From SZUA-100 sp965248135 (GTDB lineage Bacteria; Pseudomonadota; Alphaproteobacteria; Rhizobiales; Rhizobiaceae), in contig CBDFIN010000012.1 in the NCBI GenBank assembly GCA_965248135.1, positions 1,674,001 through 1,738,000 of the forward strand: a DNA stretch of 64,000 nucleotides, in the 5' to 3' direction. Below, piece by piece: positions 18,186-27,392 of the stretch; the stretch's first letter is position 1, and each line of letters begins with the position of its first letter. Made by a program: the position numbers and the translations under genes. Under the pieces are notes generated by a model that saw only the letters and a program-made list of their open reading frames with translations, did no database searches and had not been told where the DNA came from.

Positions 18186-19013
18186 ATGCGAGACAGGGGC
18201 ATGGCAGCCCAAAACCGGTTCGACGAAAAACTTCTGCACCTGCGCCAATTGCGCGCCGCACGGTTGTATTCACCGCATCTTGCACCGGATTTTTTGTTGC
18301 GTCATGTTGGCGAAGACCTGGCATTCCGCCTGACCACGATCAACCGCCGGTTCGAGCGGGTAATTGAGCTGTTTGGCCGCACCGGCATCATTGCTGATTC
18401 GCTGGCAGAACTTGCCAATGTCAAAGAAGTCTCACGGCTTGAGCTAGCACATTTTCACCTTGCGGAGAACACGCTGCCGCTCCGCACCAGTGATCTTAAA
18501 AAGCTGGCTCTTGAACCCGAAACATATGATCTGATCGTCTGCGCATTTGCGCTGCACTGGTCCAGCGATCTGCTTGACAGCTTGCGGCAAATAAAAAGGG
18601 CCCTTCGTCCCGATGGATTGTTTCTGGCGGTTCTTCCTGGAACTAACTCGCTCAAAGAATTGAAACAGGCGCTGGTGTTGGCCGAAACCGACTTGTTTGG
18701 CGGCATATCGCCCAGGATAGATCCGTTTGTATCGCTTCAGGTTGCTGGCGATTTGTTACAGTCGGCTGGATTTACCTTACCCGTGGCTGATACCGACAGC
18801 ATTATAGTGCGCTATGATACTGTTTATAACCTTATCGGCGATCTCAGGGCGATGGGTGTGACAAGCATAATGCGTGATCGCGACATCAGCAGGTTTTCCC
18901 GCCAACTATTTGAGCGAACCAGTCAATATTATACCCGCGATCATGCCGATGGTGACAGCAGGATCCGGGCAACGTTTGAACTGGTTTCGATTTCCGGCTG
19001 GGCGTCAAAATAG
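18186..19013 (+). CDS. Class I SAM methyltransferase, NDUFAF5/BioC-like
   Basis: A protein of up to 275 residues with a methyltransferase domain at about residues 40-150 (VIELFGRTGIIADSL as a degenerate motif I; ETYDLIVCAFALHWSSDLLDSL; IKRALRPDGLFLAVLPG). The C-terminal PRIDPFVSLQVAGDLLQSAGF resembles the family found divergently beside comF in Rhizobiales. It is related to the mitochondrial complex I assembly factor NDUFAF5 and to BioC; the substrate cannot be told from sequence. Motif I is weak (GRTG in place of GxGxG). ATG at 18201 is an alternative start and would relieve crowding with comF. Confidence 0.8.
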   Translation: MRDRGMAAQNRFDEKLLHLRQLRAARLYSPHLAPDFLLRHVGEDLAFRLTTINRRFERVIELFGRTGIIADSLAELANVKEVSRLELAHFHLAENTLPLRTSDLKKLALEPETYDLIVCAFALHWSSDLLDSLRQIKRALRPDGLFLAVLPGTNSLKELKQALVLAETDLFGGISPRIDPFVSLQVAGDLLQSAGFTLPVADTDSIIVRYDTVYNLIGDLRAMGVTSIMRDRDISRFSRQLFERTSQYYTRDHADGDSRIRATFELVSISGWASK

Positions 19014-19016
19014 TCG

Positions 19017-19184
19017 TTATTTCAACATCTCAATCAAAGTGTCGTAATAATCTCCCAAACTATCTGACAACAATATTCCTGCAGGTATTATCGTCAGCGA
19101 GATTAGTCCGGCTATCACACCATATTCTATCACCGTCGATCCTTGCGAGCCTATAAGGAATTTCTTGATCATATCTAGTTTCAT
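19017..19184 (-). CDS. Flp/Fap-type pilin
   Basis: A 55-residue type IVb prepilin. The leader ends in Gly, and the site reads GSQG followed by STVIEY: Gly at -1, Glu at +5 and Tyr at +6, the exact prepilin-peptidase signature of Flp pilins. A hydrophobic helix (VIAGLISLTIIPAGILL) follows. Such pilins are assembled by Tad secretion systems for adhesion, but no tad/cpa gene is in this window. The frame extends to 19262; starts at 19184 or 19172 give the short leader expected of Flp. It converges with the methyltransferase gene and is downstream of a second prepilin-like gene. Confidence 0.82.
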   Translation of the reverse strand: MKLDMIKKFLIGSQGSTVIEYGVIAGLISLTIIPAGILLSDSLGDYYDTLIEMLK

Positions 19185-19311
19185 TATCGAGCGAATACCA
19201 GAGGCAGCACCGCAACCACATTTAACCAGCTGTTCATTCACTAGAATTCTAGCCGACATCAATTAACCGCCTATGAATCACCATTATTTGTCGTTGCCGA
19301 CTTGAACAAGT

Positions 19312-19635
19312 TCAACAATCGCCAAACTGTCTGCCATCAGGATAGATAATACACTGCGATGTTTTTGATGGTTGAAGCACGCTTTTTCTGATCTTATAAC
19401 GTGTCGGTGTTTTCACAGACCCGGTAACGATCTGGTCAACAGGCTGGGGATAGAGATTGTCGCCGCCAGCCAGTCGTTTTTCTGGATTTTCAAGAAGTGG
19501 CACAATAAACAGTGCCGCGGTGACGGTCAGGATACAGAAGAAAATGGCTGCTTCGATCTGACTTCTGCCTTGATTTCCCAGCAAAAAACGTACTCCGCGA
19601 TAACCTAGCCAGTCGAATTTGGAACGATATTTCAT
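19312..19635 (-). CDS. Small membrane protein with prepilin-like N-terminus
   Basis: A 107-residue protein. After a basic N-terminus comes NQG followed by RSQIEAAIFFCILTV, i.e. Gly at -1 and Glu at +5 followed by a 20-residue hydrophobic helix. This is the layout of class III prepilins or TadE/F-like pseudopilins. The rest is a short, soluble domain with two Cys near the C-terminus. No family name is recognised. ATG at 19635 has GGGGA upstream; the frame runs to 19665. It sits 127 bases upstream of the Flp pilin gene on the same strand, so the two may be co-expressed surface components. Confidence 0.6.
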   Translation of the reverse strand: MKYRSKFDWLGYRGVRFLLGNQGRSQIEAAIFFCILTVTAALFIVPLLENPEKRLAGGDNLYPQPVDQIVTGSVKTPTRYKIRKSVLQPSKTSQCIIYPDGRQFGDC

Positions 19636-19719
19636 AGGGTCCCCGCGCGCTTGGGCGATTGCCACAGTCTCATCAGCCAGTGCCTAAATTAACATCGCTA
19701 ACAGTTCAAATATCGAAGA

Positions 19720-20166
19720 TTATAATAAAATATCTATTAACGCGGGGATCAAAGGTACATCCGCCGGCGGCATTTTATAGTCGCGAAGGGCCTCGGCGCG
19801 CACCCATTTTGTTTCTTGCCCTTCGGTAGGACGGGGAATGCCCCACCAGCGCCTGCAAATATAGAGCGGCATTAAAAGATGAAAGGTTTCATAAGCGTGG
19901 CTGGCAAAACAAAGCGGCGCCAAACAGGCGGCGCGGGTGTCAATCGCCAGTTCCTCCGCCAACTCGCGCATGATTGCCTGCTCGGGCGTTTCACCCTTTT
20001 CAACCTTGCCACCTGGAAATTCCCAAAGCCCGGCCATCGGCTTTCCTTCCGGCCGCCTGGTAATAAGCACCCTGTTGTCCGGGTCGATCAAAGCGCAGGC
20101 AACAACCAGCGTTAGTGGTGGCGTTTCCTTTGAAGAGCTCAGCAGGTTCACTGGTTGCTGCTCCAC
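19720..20166 (-). CDS. mutT: 8-oxo-dGTP diphosphatase (Nudix hydrolase)
   Basis: A 148-residue Nudix enzyme that hydrolyses 8-oxo-dGTP to prevent AT-to-CG mutation. The complete Nudix box is present at about residues 51-73 (GGKVEKGETPEQAIMRELAEEL), and the N-terminal LITRRPEGKPMAGLWEFPG block is typical of MutT. It uses a GTG start at 20166 that overlaps the upstream GNAT gene by 19 bases. The minus-strand order argJ-GNAT-mutT is common in Rhizobiales. Confidence 0.93.
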   Translation of the reverse strand: MEQQPVNLLSSSKETPPLTLVVACALIDPDNRVLITRRPEGKPMAGLWEFPGGKVEKGETPEQAIMRELAEELAIDTRAACLAPLCFASHAYETFHLLMPLYICRRWWGIPRPTEGQETKWVRAEALRDYKMPPADVPLIPALIDILL

Positions 20167-20921
20167 GATTCCGGCGCTTGACGATAGGCATAACGATAGA
20201 TCTCGCGAAATCCAAGCGAGAGGTAAAGATCGATAGCAGGCTCATTGGCGCTAACCACCTGCAGCCAGGCGCGTTTTGCACCGTGATTTTTTGCCCAAAG
20301 CAAGGCCGATTTGATGATAGCGCGACCTAGTCCCTGCCGACGGTGATCGGGATGTGTAATAATCTCGAACAGCCCGGCAAGATCATTATCGTGCACGCAC
20401 ATTGCCGTCGAAAGCGGAGTGCCGGACGGATCTTCCGTGGCGAACAGGCCAACGCTGGTGCGGATATTGCCGATTAGTTCAGAAAGGCCGGGCTTTAACG
20501 CCAGCGAGACGCCCTTCATGGCGATTATATCGTCAACCCAACGGCCGCTGTCGCGGATCGGAACGCGGTCAATCACATCTTCAAGATCGACCTTATCCAT
20601 ATCTACCCGGAACACAATGGTTTCGTCAAAACGTCGCCACCCCTGGGCGTCGAACATATTGTCCAACTCCGGTGACGCCAAAGGAGACTGGCGAAATACC
20701 AACGGCCGGCCGAACGCCCTAAACCGCAGCTCGGCGCGCTTGATGCGGCCATCGAGGTCGGCGTGATCGGACGGATCAAGCGGATTGACCGAATTCAATC
20801 GTTTGGACGGGTGACCGGCGGTAAGTCTTATTGCCCACGCGCCGTCAAAATAGGTATTGGCAGCCGGCCAAGAACGAAATCCCACCGCTTCCAGGCGTCT
20901 TACTTGCGATAATCCGGGCAT
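20148..20921 (-). CDS. GNAT family N-acetyltransferase
   Basis: A 257-residue protein whose C-terminal half is a GNAT domain with the acetyl-CoA loop HPDHRRQGLGRAI and the later ANEPAIDLYLSLGF block. The N-terminal half is a diverged, GNAT-like domain (WPAANTYFDGAWAIRLTAGH). The substrate is unknown. It lies 84 bases downstream of argJ and overlaps mutT by 19 bases, so it is probably in the argJ-mutT transcript. Confidence 0.9.
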   Translation of the reverse strand: MPGLSQVRRLEAVGFRSWPAANTYFDGAWAIRLTAGHPSKRLNSVNPLDPSDHADLDGRIKRAELRFRAFGRPLVFRQSPLASPELDNMFDAQGWRRFDETIVFRVDMDKVDLEDVIDRVPIRDSGRWVDDIIAMKGVSLALKPGLSELIGNIRTSVGLFATEDPSGTPLSTAMCVHDNDLAGLFEIITHPDHRRQGLGRAIIKSALLWAKNHGAKRAWLQVVSANEPAIDLYLSLGFREIYRYAYRQAPESWSSNQ

Positions 20922-21005
20922 CTTAGTTTTCTACCTGTTTTCAATTCCTTGAAAAGAATAAAGCTGCAAATGGGTATCGGATAACCAATTCATTTCACCG
21001 GGTGA

Positions 21006-22235
21006 TTAGCTTCGGTAATCGGCATTGATGGCGATATACTCATGGGTCAAATCGCAGGTCCAAACCGTCGCCCTGCCATTATCAAGACCTAAATCAACCG
21101 ATATGACGATTTCCTGTTCCTTCATTATCTCCGAGACCGTTTTCTCACAATAATCAGGGTCGCGCTCGCCTTCAACCGCCACCCGTACTTTACCGAATTT
21201 GATGGTGATCCGGTCGCGCTCAGCCTCCTCGCCCGCCTTGCCAACCGCCATGACAATGCGTCCCCAGTTGGCGTCTTCACCGGCGATCGCCGTTTTGACC
21301 AACGGTGAATTGGCAATCGACATTGCCACACTCTTTGCAGCAACATTATTGCGCGCGCCAGTTACCGTGATTTCCACCAGCTTGCTGGCGCCCTCACCGT
21401 CTCTCGCAATCTGCTGCGCCAGATCCAGCATAACCTTCCAAAGGGCGGCGGCGAAGACCGCCAGCCGCGGATCATCATCTTCCACAATCGGTGATATCGC
21501 CTCGCCGGCGCCTGTGGCAAACAGCAACACAGTATCGCTGGTAGAGGTGTCGCTGTCGACCGTTACGGCATTAAATGTTGTATCGACATTGGCCGAAAGA
21601 ACAGCTTGCAGACACACCGCATCAACTGGTGCATCGGTAGCAATAAACGACAGCATTGTCGCCATATCAGGTGCAATCATGCCCGATCCCTTGGCGATAC
21701 CGTTGATGGTGAATATCACACCATCAATCTCCAGCTGATGTGTCGCCATTTTGGCAAAAGTATCGGTGGTCATGATCGCCTCGGCCGCATCGGCCCAATT
21801 GTTCTGTAGCGCCTGCTGCATCAATCCTGCCAACAGGTGGTCAAATTGACCTGCGTCCAGCGGTTCTCCAATCACGCCGGTTGAGGCAAGAAAAACCGCG
21901 CCAGGTTCGCAGCCAAGCGCATCGGCTGCCGCCTCAGCGGTACGTTCAGCCGCCTGGCGGCCACGCATACCGGTGAAGGCGTTGGCATTGCCGGCATTGA
22001 CAACCAGCGCCATTGCTGCACCTTTGCCGACATGCGCCCGGCACCAGTCAACCGGTGCCGAGGGACATTTTGACCGGGTGAACACGCCGGCAACTTGCGC
22101 CGGTTCGTCAAAGACCATGACGCAGAGATCCTTGCGCCCCTGATATTTGATGCCGGCCTCGGCGGAAGCAAGACGAACGCCGGTGATCGCCGGCAAAACG
22201 ACGCGCTCTTTTGGCGCAAGCGGGGAGATTTTCAT
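21006..22235 (-). CDS. argJ: Bifunctional glutamate N-acetyltransferase / ornithine acetyltransferase
   Basis: A 409-residue self-cleaving enzyme of arginine synthesis that moves the acetyl group from N-acetylornithine to glutamate. The cleavage region is clear: KGSGMIAPDMATMLSFIATD, with breakage before the Thr that becomes the nucleophile of the beta chain. The C-terminal ANWGRIVMAVGKAG and final HEYIAINADYRS are family hallmarks. ATG at 22235 (MKISPLAPK) is used; a TTG at 22238 is the only longer option. AAAGGG lies upstream on the minus strand. It lies 50 bases downstream of the parvulin gene. Confidence 0.96.
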   Translation of the reverse strand: MKISPLAPKERVVLPAITGVRLASAEAGIKYQGRKDLCVMVFDEPAQVAGVFTRSKCPSAPVDWCRAHVGKGAAMALVVNAGNANAFTGMRGRQAAERTAEAAADALGCEPGAVFLASTGVIGEPLDAGQFDHLLAGLMQQALQNNWADAAEAIMTTDTFAKMATHQLEIDGVIFTINGIAKGSGMIAPDMATMLSFIATDAPVDAVCLQAVLSANVDTTFNAVTVDSDTSTSDTVLLFATGAGEAISPIVEDDDPRLAVFAAALWKVMLDLAQQIARDGEGASKLVEITVTGARNNVAAKSVAMSIANSPLVKTAIAGEDANWGRIVMAVGKAGEEAERDRITIKFGKVRVAVEGERDPDYCEKTVSEIMKEQEIVISVDLGLDNGRATVWTCDLTHEYIAINADYRS

Positions 22236-22285
22236 CAAGCGCCCTTTCCAGGGGGTTGTTGGTTCGCGGCAGGTCTATTGGCCGG

Positions 22286-23116
22286 TTATTTAGAGGTTCT
22301 GTCCGGCAACTTGAGTTTTTCGTCAAGGATTTCGACAGAAGCTTCTTTGCGTGCGGATTTAATCAACTTACCGTAGCGGTCACGCAGAATGGCCTGTCTG
22401 AACTGGTCCTTTACCGTCTCAAACGCCGGCGGTGCGACCTTGCGCCGCTCTTCCACCTTGATTACATGATACCCGAATTGGGTCTTCACTGGTTGAGCGG
22501 TATGCTTGCCAGGCTCAAGCGCAAATGCCGCCTGTTCAAACGCCGGCACCATGCGCCCTTTGCGAAAGAAACCTAAAAGCCCGCCACTGGGGCCGGTCGG
22601 ACCGGTGGATTTTTCCTTTGCCAGGGCAATAAAATTGCCACCTTCGTTCAGTTGTTTGATGATGTCCTGCGCCTCTTTTGGGGTTTTCACCAAAATGTGC
22701 CGCGCCTTGACTTCCTCGACCTTGCCGGTCTCCTCCAGGTAAAGCGCTCTGATTTCATCGTCCGCGATCTTGTCGGTAACATTCCTGCTGATATAGACAT
22801 TGTGCAGCACCCGTTGACGCAACAACGCCAGGCGGGCCAGCAAAGCTTCATCCTCGGCAAGGCCCTCTGCCTCTGCCTTCTGCGATATGACGACAATATC
22901 GATTAGCGCATTAAGCACTGCCGCCTGACGCTGTTCAACAGGCAGGCGGTCAAACTGACTGCCAATGTCGTTGCGGGCGCGCTCAAGATCCTTGGCTGTG
23001 ATGACAATTTCACCAATACGGGCAACTGTGTCGGCCTCCTGAGCATGAAGCGTCAGGGAAGCAAAGTTCAACGACAGCATTACCAGCACGAGCGAAGGCA
23101 TGTATTTCCAGCACAT
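22286..23116 (-). CDS. Peptidylprolyl isomerase, parvulin type (periplasmic)
   Basis: A 276-residue protein with a signal peptide (cleavage likely after LHAQ, about residue 26), an N-terminal SurA-like helical region, and a parvulin domain at about residues 135-235 (VKARHILVKTPKEAQDII, GPSGGLLGFFRKGRMVPAF, TQFGYHVIKVEERR). It should help fold outer-membrane or periplasmic proteins. It diverges from secA, the export motor, with 273 bases between; this pairing with secA and argJ is conserved in Rhizobiales. It could equally be called PpiC-like or PrsA-like. Confidence 0.92.
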   Translation of the reverse strand: MCWKYMPSLVLVMLSLNFASLTLHAQEADTVARIGEIVITAKDLERARNDIGSQFDRLPVEQRQAAVLNALIDIVVISQKAEAEGLAEDEALLARLALLRQRVLHNVYISRNVTDKIADDEIRALYLEETGKVEEVKARHILVKTPKEAQDIIKQLNEGGNFIALAKEKSTGPTGPSGGLLGFFRKGRMVPAFEQAAFALEPGKHTAQPVKTQFGYHVIKVEERRKVAPPAFETVKDQFRQAILRDRYGKLIKSARKEASVEILDEKLKLPDRTSK

Positions 23117-23221
23117 CGTAATATCCGTTCAAAATAGTCAAACAAGTGGCTAGGGCAGTTACTGGCAAAATCGATAGTCCGTATCAATGCTAAAGGCTGG
23201 CCCACGATATAAAGGAACACG

Positions 23222-23250
23222 TTGACATCACCTTGACCCCCTCTTATCTG
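23222..23250 (+). promoter_or_regulatory. Candidate sigma70-type promoter of secA
   Basis: A perfect TTGACA at 23222-23227 is followed after 17 bases by TATCTG at 23245-23250, which shares the first three bases of the -10 consensus. It lies 140 bases upstream of the secA start on the right strand. The spacing is ideal but the -10 is weak, so this is a proposal from sequence only. Confidence 0.4.
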
Positions 23251-23389
23251 TCCTTGAGCCCGGCGTCCAGAATTCTTCACCCGTCGGAAGTCATATTCCT
23301 GTTGCGCCAGCTTTCGTATCACAAGAGTTGCGTAACTTGTCCGCAAAGCTATATCGAGACGGACAACAAGCCAGACAAGGGGCCAATAC

Positions 23390-26113
23390 ATGGTCGGTTT
23401 CGGGGGCATCGCCCGCAAGTTATTCAGTTCGGAAAATGAACGCCGCATTAAGCGGCTAGCGCCGAAAGTGGATGCAATCAATGCATTGGAACAGGAAATC
23501 GAGGCGCTGAGCGACGATGCGCTCAAGGCCAAGACCGATGAATTCCGCGCACAGTTGCAAGGTGGCACCAGTCTCGACGATCTGCTGGTGCCCGCATTCT
23601 CCGTGGTCCGCGAAGCTTCAAAGCGCGCCCTTGGTATGCGACCATTTGACGTCCAGCTGATCGGCGGCATGATCCTCAATGAGGGCTCGATCTCAGAAAT
23701 GAAGACCGGTGAAGGCAAAACACTGGTAGCCACCCTACCGGTCTATCTCAATGCGCTTGAGGGCCGCGGCGTACACGTCGTCACGGTCAATGACTATCTC
23801 GCCAATCGCGATTCGGAATGGATGGGCAAGATTTACAATTTCCTCGGCATGAGTGTCGGCGTCATTGTTAACGAGATGGACGATGAGGAGCGTCACGAAG
23901 CCTATGCCTGTGACATCACCTATGGCACCAACAACGAGTTTGGTTTCGACTATTTGCGCGACAATATGAAATACGATCTGGAATCGATGGTCCAGCGCGG
24001 CCATCGCTATGCGATCGTTGATGAGGTCGATTCCATTCTGGTGGACGAAGCACGCACGCCGTTGATCATTTCAGGCCCGATCGACGACCGTTCTGATCTC
24101 TACACCACCATCGATGCGTTTATTCCCAATATCGCCGATGAAGATTTTGAACTCGACGAAAAACAAAGGACGGTAACCTTTAGCGAGGATGGTAACGAGA
24201 AACTCGAACAGCGCCTCAGTAAGGCCGGATTGCTGAAGGGTGAATCGCTTTACGATGTGGAAAACGTCGCCGTGGTTCATCACATCAACAATGCGCTTAA
24301 GGCGCACAAGCTTTTTTTGCGCGACAAAGATTATATCGTCCGCAATGACGAGGTGGTGATCATTGACGAATTCACCGGCCGAATGATGCCGGGGCGGCGA
24401 TTTTCTGAAGGTCAGCACCAGGCGCTTGAAGCCAAGGAGAACGTCACCATTCAGCCGGAAAACCAAACCCTCGCATCGATAACCTTCCAGAACTATTTTC
24501 GCATGTATGACAAACTGGCCGGCATGACCGGTACAGCGATGACAGAAGCTTCAGAATTCGCCGATATCTATAAGCTGGAAGTGGTTGATGTGCCGACCAA
24601 CATGCCGGTCTCACGGGTTGATGACCATGACGAGGTCTACCGCACCGAAGAGGAAAAATATCGCGCCATTATCCGATTGATCACCGAATGCAAGAAAAAG
24701 CACCAACCGGTTCTGGTCGGCACCACCTCGATTGAAAAATCCGAGACATTGGCGCAGAAACTGCGGGACAGCGGTGTAGCTGAGTTTCAGGTGCTCAATG
24801 CCCGTTATCACGAGCAAGAAGCACAGATAATCTCTCAGGCCGGCCGGCCGGGTGCGGTAACAATTGCCACTAATATGGCCGGACGAGGCACCGATATCCA
24901 ATTGGGTGGTAACCTCGACATGCGGCTGGAGCAGGAACTGGAAGACAAGCAGGGCGACGAGCGGGCCCGACTTCAAAGCAAAATCACCACTGAAATCGAC
25001 ACTTTGAAAAAACAAGCCATTGCCGCCGGTGGCCTTTATGTCATCGGTACGGAGCGTCACGAAAGCCGTCGCATTGACAATCAGTTGCGAGGCCGTTCGG
25101 GCCGGCAGGGCGACCCGGGCCATTCAATATTCTTCCTGTCGCTGCAGGACGATCTAATGCGCATTTTTGGCTCCGACCGAATGGATTCAATGTTGCGCAA
25201 GCTTGGCCTTAAAGAAAATGAGGCGATCGTTCATCCCTGGATCAACAAAGCGCTGGAAAAAGCGCAACAAAAGGTCGAGGCGCGCAATTTCGATATCCGC
25301 AAAAACCTGCTGAAATTTGACGATGTGATGAACGACCAGCGCAAGGTGGTGTTCGATCAGCGCATTGAAATGATGAGCAGCGAGGATCTTTCCGACATTG
25401 TTGATGACATGCGGGCCGACGTTATTGACGATCTTGTTGACAAGGGCATACCGGAAAAAGCCTATCCCGAACAATGGGCAGTTGAAGAACTGCACGAGGC
25501 GGTGGAAACGCACCTCAATCTCGACATTCCGGTCTCGGACTGGGCCAAGGAAGAAGGTATCGATGACGAAGTCATTCGCGAGCGGATAACCGAAGAAGCC
25601 GACAAACAGGCCAAGGAGCGGGCCGAGCGATTTGGGCCGGATGTTATGCGCTATGTGGAGAAATCGGTGGTGTTGCAGACGCTTGATCATCTGTGGCGCG
25701 AACATCTGGTTAATCTGGAGCATTTGCGTTCGGTTATCGGCTTTCGCGGTTATGCCCAGCGCGATCCGCTGAATGAATACAAGACCGAGAGTTTTGAACT
25801 GTTCCAAACCATGTTGGCCAACCTGCGCCAGGCGGTGACAGGACAGATGATGCGGGTGGAGATCGTCCAGGATCCTTCGGAAGTCGAAGCACTGGAACTG
25901 CCTGAAATGGCTGCCAGCCACATCAATCCGCTGACCGGTGAAGACGAGTTTGACGACCATTACGGCACCGCCCTTCTCACCCCGACCAGGGCAAAAGCAG
26001 CCGAAGGCCGCAACCCGGATGATCCGTTGACCTGGGGCAAAGTCGGTCGCAACGAGCCCTGTCCCTGCGGTTCGGGCAAGAAATTCAAACACTGTCACGG
26101 CAGGCTGGTTTAG
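23390..26113 (+). CDS. secA: Protein translocase subunit SecA
   Basis: A 907-residue ATPase motor of Sec protein export. Visible: Walker A MKTGEGKTLVATLPVYL at about residue 105, Walker B region VDEVDSILVDEARTPLIISG, NMAGRGTDIQLGGN in the second nucleotide-binding domain, ESRRIDNQLRGRSGRQGDPG, and the C-terminal zinc/SecB-binding tail PCPCGSGKKFKHCHGR. The start is fixed by AAGGGG at 23377-23382. It stands alone on the plus strand between the divergent parvulin gene and the convergent DUF21 gene. Confidence 0.99.
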   Translation: MVGFGGIARKLFSSENERRIKRLAPKVDAINALEQEIEALSDDALKAKTDEFRAQLQGGTSLDDLLVPAFSVVREASKRALGMRPFDVQLIGGMILNEGSISEMKTGEGKTLVATLPVYLNALEGRGVHVVTVNDYLANRDSEWMGKIYNFLGMSVGVIVNEMDDEERHEAYACDITYGTNNEFGFDYLRDNMKYDLESMVQRGHRYAIVDEVDSILVDEARTPLIISGPIDDRSDLYTTIDAFIPNIADEDFELDEKQRTVTFSEDGNEKLEQRLSKAGLLKGESLYDVENVAVVHHINNALKAHKLFLRDKDYIVRNDEVVIIDEFTGRMMPGRRFSEGQHQALEAKENVTIQPENQTLASITFQNYFRMYDKLAGMTGTAMTEASEFADIYKLEVVDVPTNMPVSRVDDHDEVYRTEEEKYRAIIRLITECKKKHQPVLVGTTSIEKSETLAQKLRDSGVAEFQVLNARYHEQEAQIISQAGRPGAVTIATNMAGRGTDIQLGGNLDMRLEQELEDKQGDERARLQSKITTEIDTLKKQAIAAGGLYVIGTERHESRRIDNQLRGRSGRQGDPGHSIFFLSLQDDLMRIFGSDRMDSMLRKLGLKENEAIVHPWINKALEKAQQKVEARNFDIRKNLLKFDDVMNDQRKVVFDQRIEMMSSEDLSDIVDDMRADVIDDLVDKGIPEKAYPEQWAVEELHEAVETHLNLDIPVSDWAKEEGIDDEVIRERITEEADKQAKERAERFGPDVMRYVEKSVVLQTLDHLWREHLVNLEHLRSVIGFRGYAQRDPLNEYKTESFELFQTMLANLRQAVTGQMMRVEIVQDPSEVEALELPEMAASHINPLTGEDEFDDHYGTALLTPTRAKAAEGRNPDDPLTWGKVGRNEPCPCGSGKKFKHCHGRLV

Positions 26114-26120
26114 GGTTGCT

Positions 26121-27392
26121 CTAAGTATTATGCAGCGGGCGAATGCGCAATTGCGTTACCCGGTTGCGCTGGCGCTTGAGCACCACGAAACGCTTGCCAT
26201 AGAATGTAAATGTCTGTTTTTCTTCCGGTATCATCTGCGCCTCATGTATAACCAGGCCGGCCAGGGTTGTCGCTTCCTCATCCGGCAGGTCCCAGTCGAG
26301 CGCCCGGTTTAGATCGCGGATGGGCAATGCTCCTTCGACGATGAACGAGCCATCGGACTGCGGCTCGATGCCGTTGATTTCCTGGTCATGTTCATCGGCA
26401 ATTTCCCCGACGATCTCTTCCAGAATATCTTCCAGCGTCACCAGTCCCTCCACCTCGCCATATTCATCAACCACCAGCGCAATATGGGTTTTGCGCCGCA
26501 AAAAAGTGTTCAATTGGTCCTGCAAAGATGTAGTTTCGGGAACAAACCAGGGTTTGGAGATGATCTTTTCAATCTGCAGATCGGCAGGCTTGCGGCCCGA
26601 TCCGGCCATGGCGCGAAGCACGTCCTTGGCGTGGAGGAAACCAACAATGTTGTCAGGCTCGTCTTTCCACACCGGTAATCTGGTATAGGGACTGTCGACA
26701 ACCTGGGCGACAATCATGTCTGGCCGCAGTCCGATATCGATGCTTTCCATCTTGGTACGGTGGATCATCACGTCGCTGACTTCGAGCTCGTGCAGGTCCA
26801 GTAGCGCCTCTAACCGGTCGCGGTCGTCCTTGATGAACGAACCCTCCTCATGCAACATCGCCACGGCACCTCTGATTTCCTCATGGGCTGAAAGCAGTGA
26901 GGTATCTTTGTCGAGATTGATGCCGAACAACGCCAGAATATAGCGGACAACCGACGTGACCGCTTTGGTCAGCGGACTGAAGATAATAACGATCCAGCGG
27001 ATCAGCGGCGAGACACGAAGGGCAAAACGGTCAGGGTCCGATATCGCCCAGGATTTCGGCAGCACCTCGGCGAAGATCACCACAATGATGGTCATTGCTA
27101 TGGTGGCGTAGACCACGCCGGTCTGGCCAAACATTTCGATGAAAATGCTCGTCGCCAGGGCAGACGCCAGAATGTTGACGAGATTGTTGCCAAGCAATAG
27201 GGCACCAATCAACTGATCACGTTTGGCAATCAGCCGGTTGACCAACCCGGCGCTTGTCTGGCCGTTCTTTTCCATCGCCAGCATGCGGCTGCGCGATGTT
27301 GCAGTGAGCGCTGTTTCGGAGCCGGAAAAAAAAGCGGAACACACGATCAGGATTATGATGGCCAAAAACAGGCCCAGCAGCGATATGGTCAT
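26121..27392 (-). CDS. CNNM/CorC-type membrane protein (DUF21, CBS pair, CorC_HlyC domain)
   Basis: A 423-residue inner-membrane protein. The N-terminal DUF21 domain has about four hydrophobic helices (MTISLLGLFLAIIILIVCSAFFSGSE begins it), then a CBS pair (about residues 205-335, SPYTRLPVWKDEPDNIVGFLH and VDEYGEVEGLVTLEDILEEI), then the C-terminal CorC_HlyC domain. The family includes magnesium/cobalt efflux and transport proteins; the hemolysin name is historical. Its ATG overlaps the aroB stop as ATGA, so it is co-translated with aroB, a conserved order in Rhizobiales. Confidence 0.92.
   Translation of the reverse strand: MTISLLGLFLAIIILIVCSAFFSGSETALTATSRSRMLAMEKNGQTSAGLVNRLIAKRDQLIGALLLGNNLVNILASALATSIFIEMFGQTGVVYATIAMTIIVVIFAEVLPKSWAISDPDRFALRVSPLIRWIVIIFSPLTKAVTSVVRYILALFGINLDKDTSLLSAHEEIRGAVAMLHEEGSFIKDDRDRLEALLDLHELEVSDVMIHRTKMESIDIGLRPDMIVAQVVDSPYTRLPVWKDEPDNIVGFLHAKDVLRAMAGSGRKPADLQIEKIISKPWFVPETTSLQDQLNTFLRRKTHIALVVDEYGEVEGLVTLEDILEEIVGEIADEHDQEINGIEPQSDGSFIVEGALPIRDLNRALDWDLPDEEATTLAGLVIHEAQMIPEEKQTFTFYGKRFVVLKRQRNRVTQLRIRPLHNT

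Noticed and set aside
23080..23733. 217-residue minus-strand frame overlapping the parvulin and secA starts
   Set aside because: Antisense to the secA N-terminus and overlapping the parvulin gene; no recognisable domain and no ribosome site.
25187..26098. 303-residue minus-strand frame inside secA
   Set aside because: Long antisense frame caused by the codon bias of secA; the sequence looks like no protein family.
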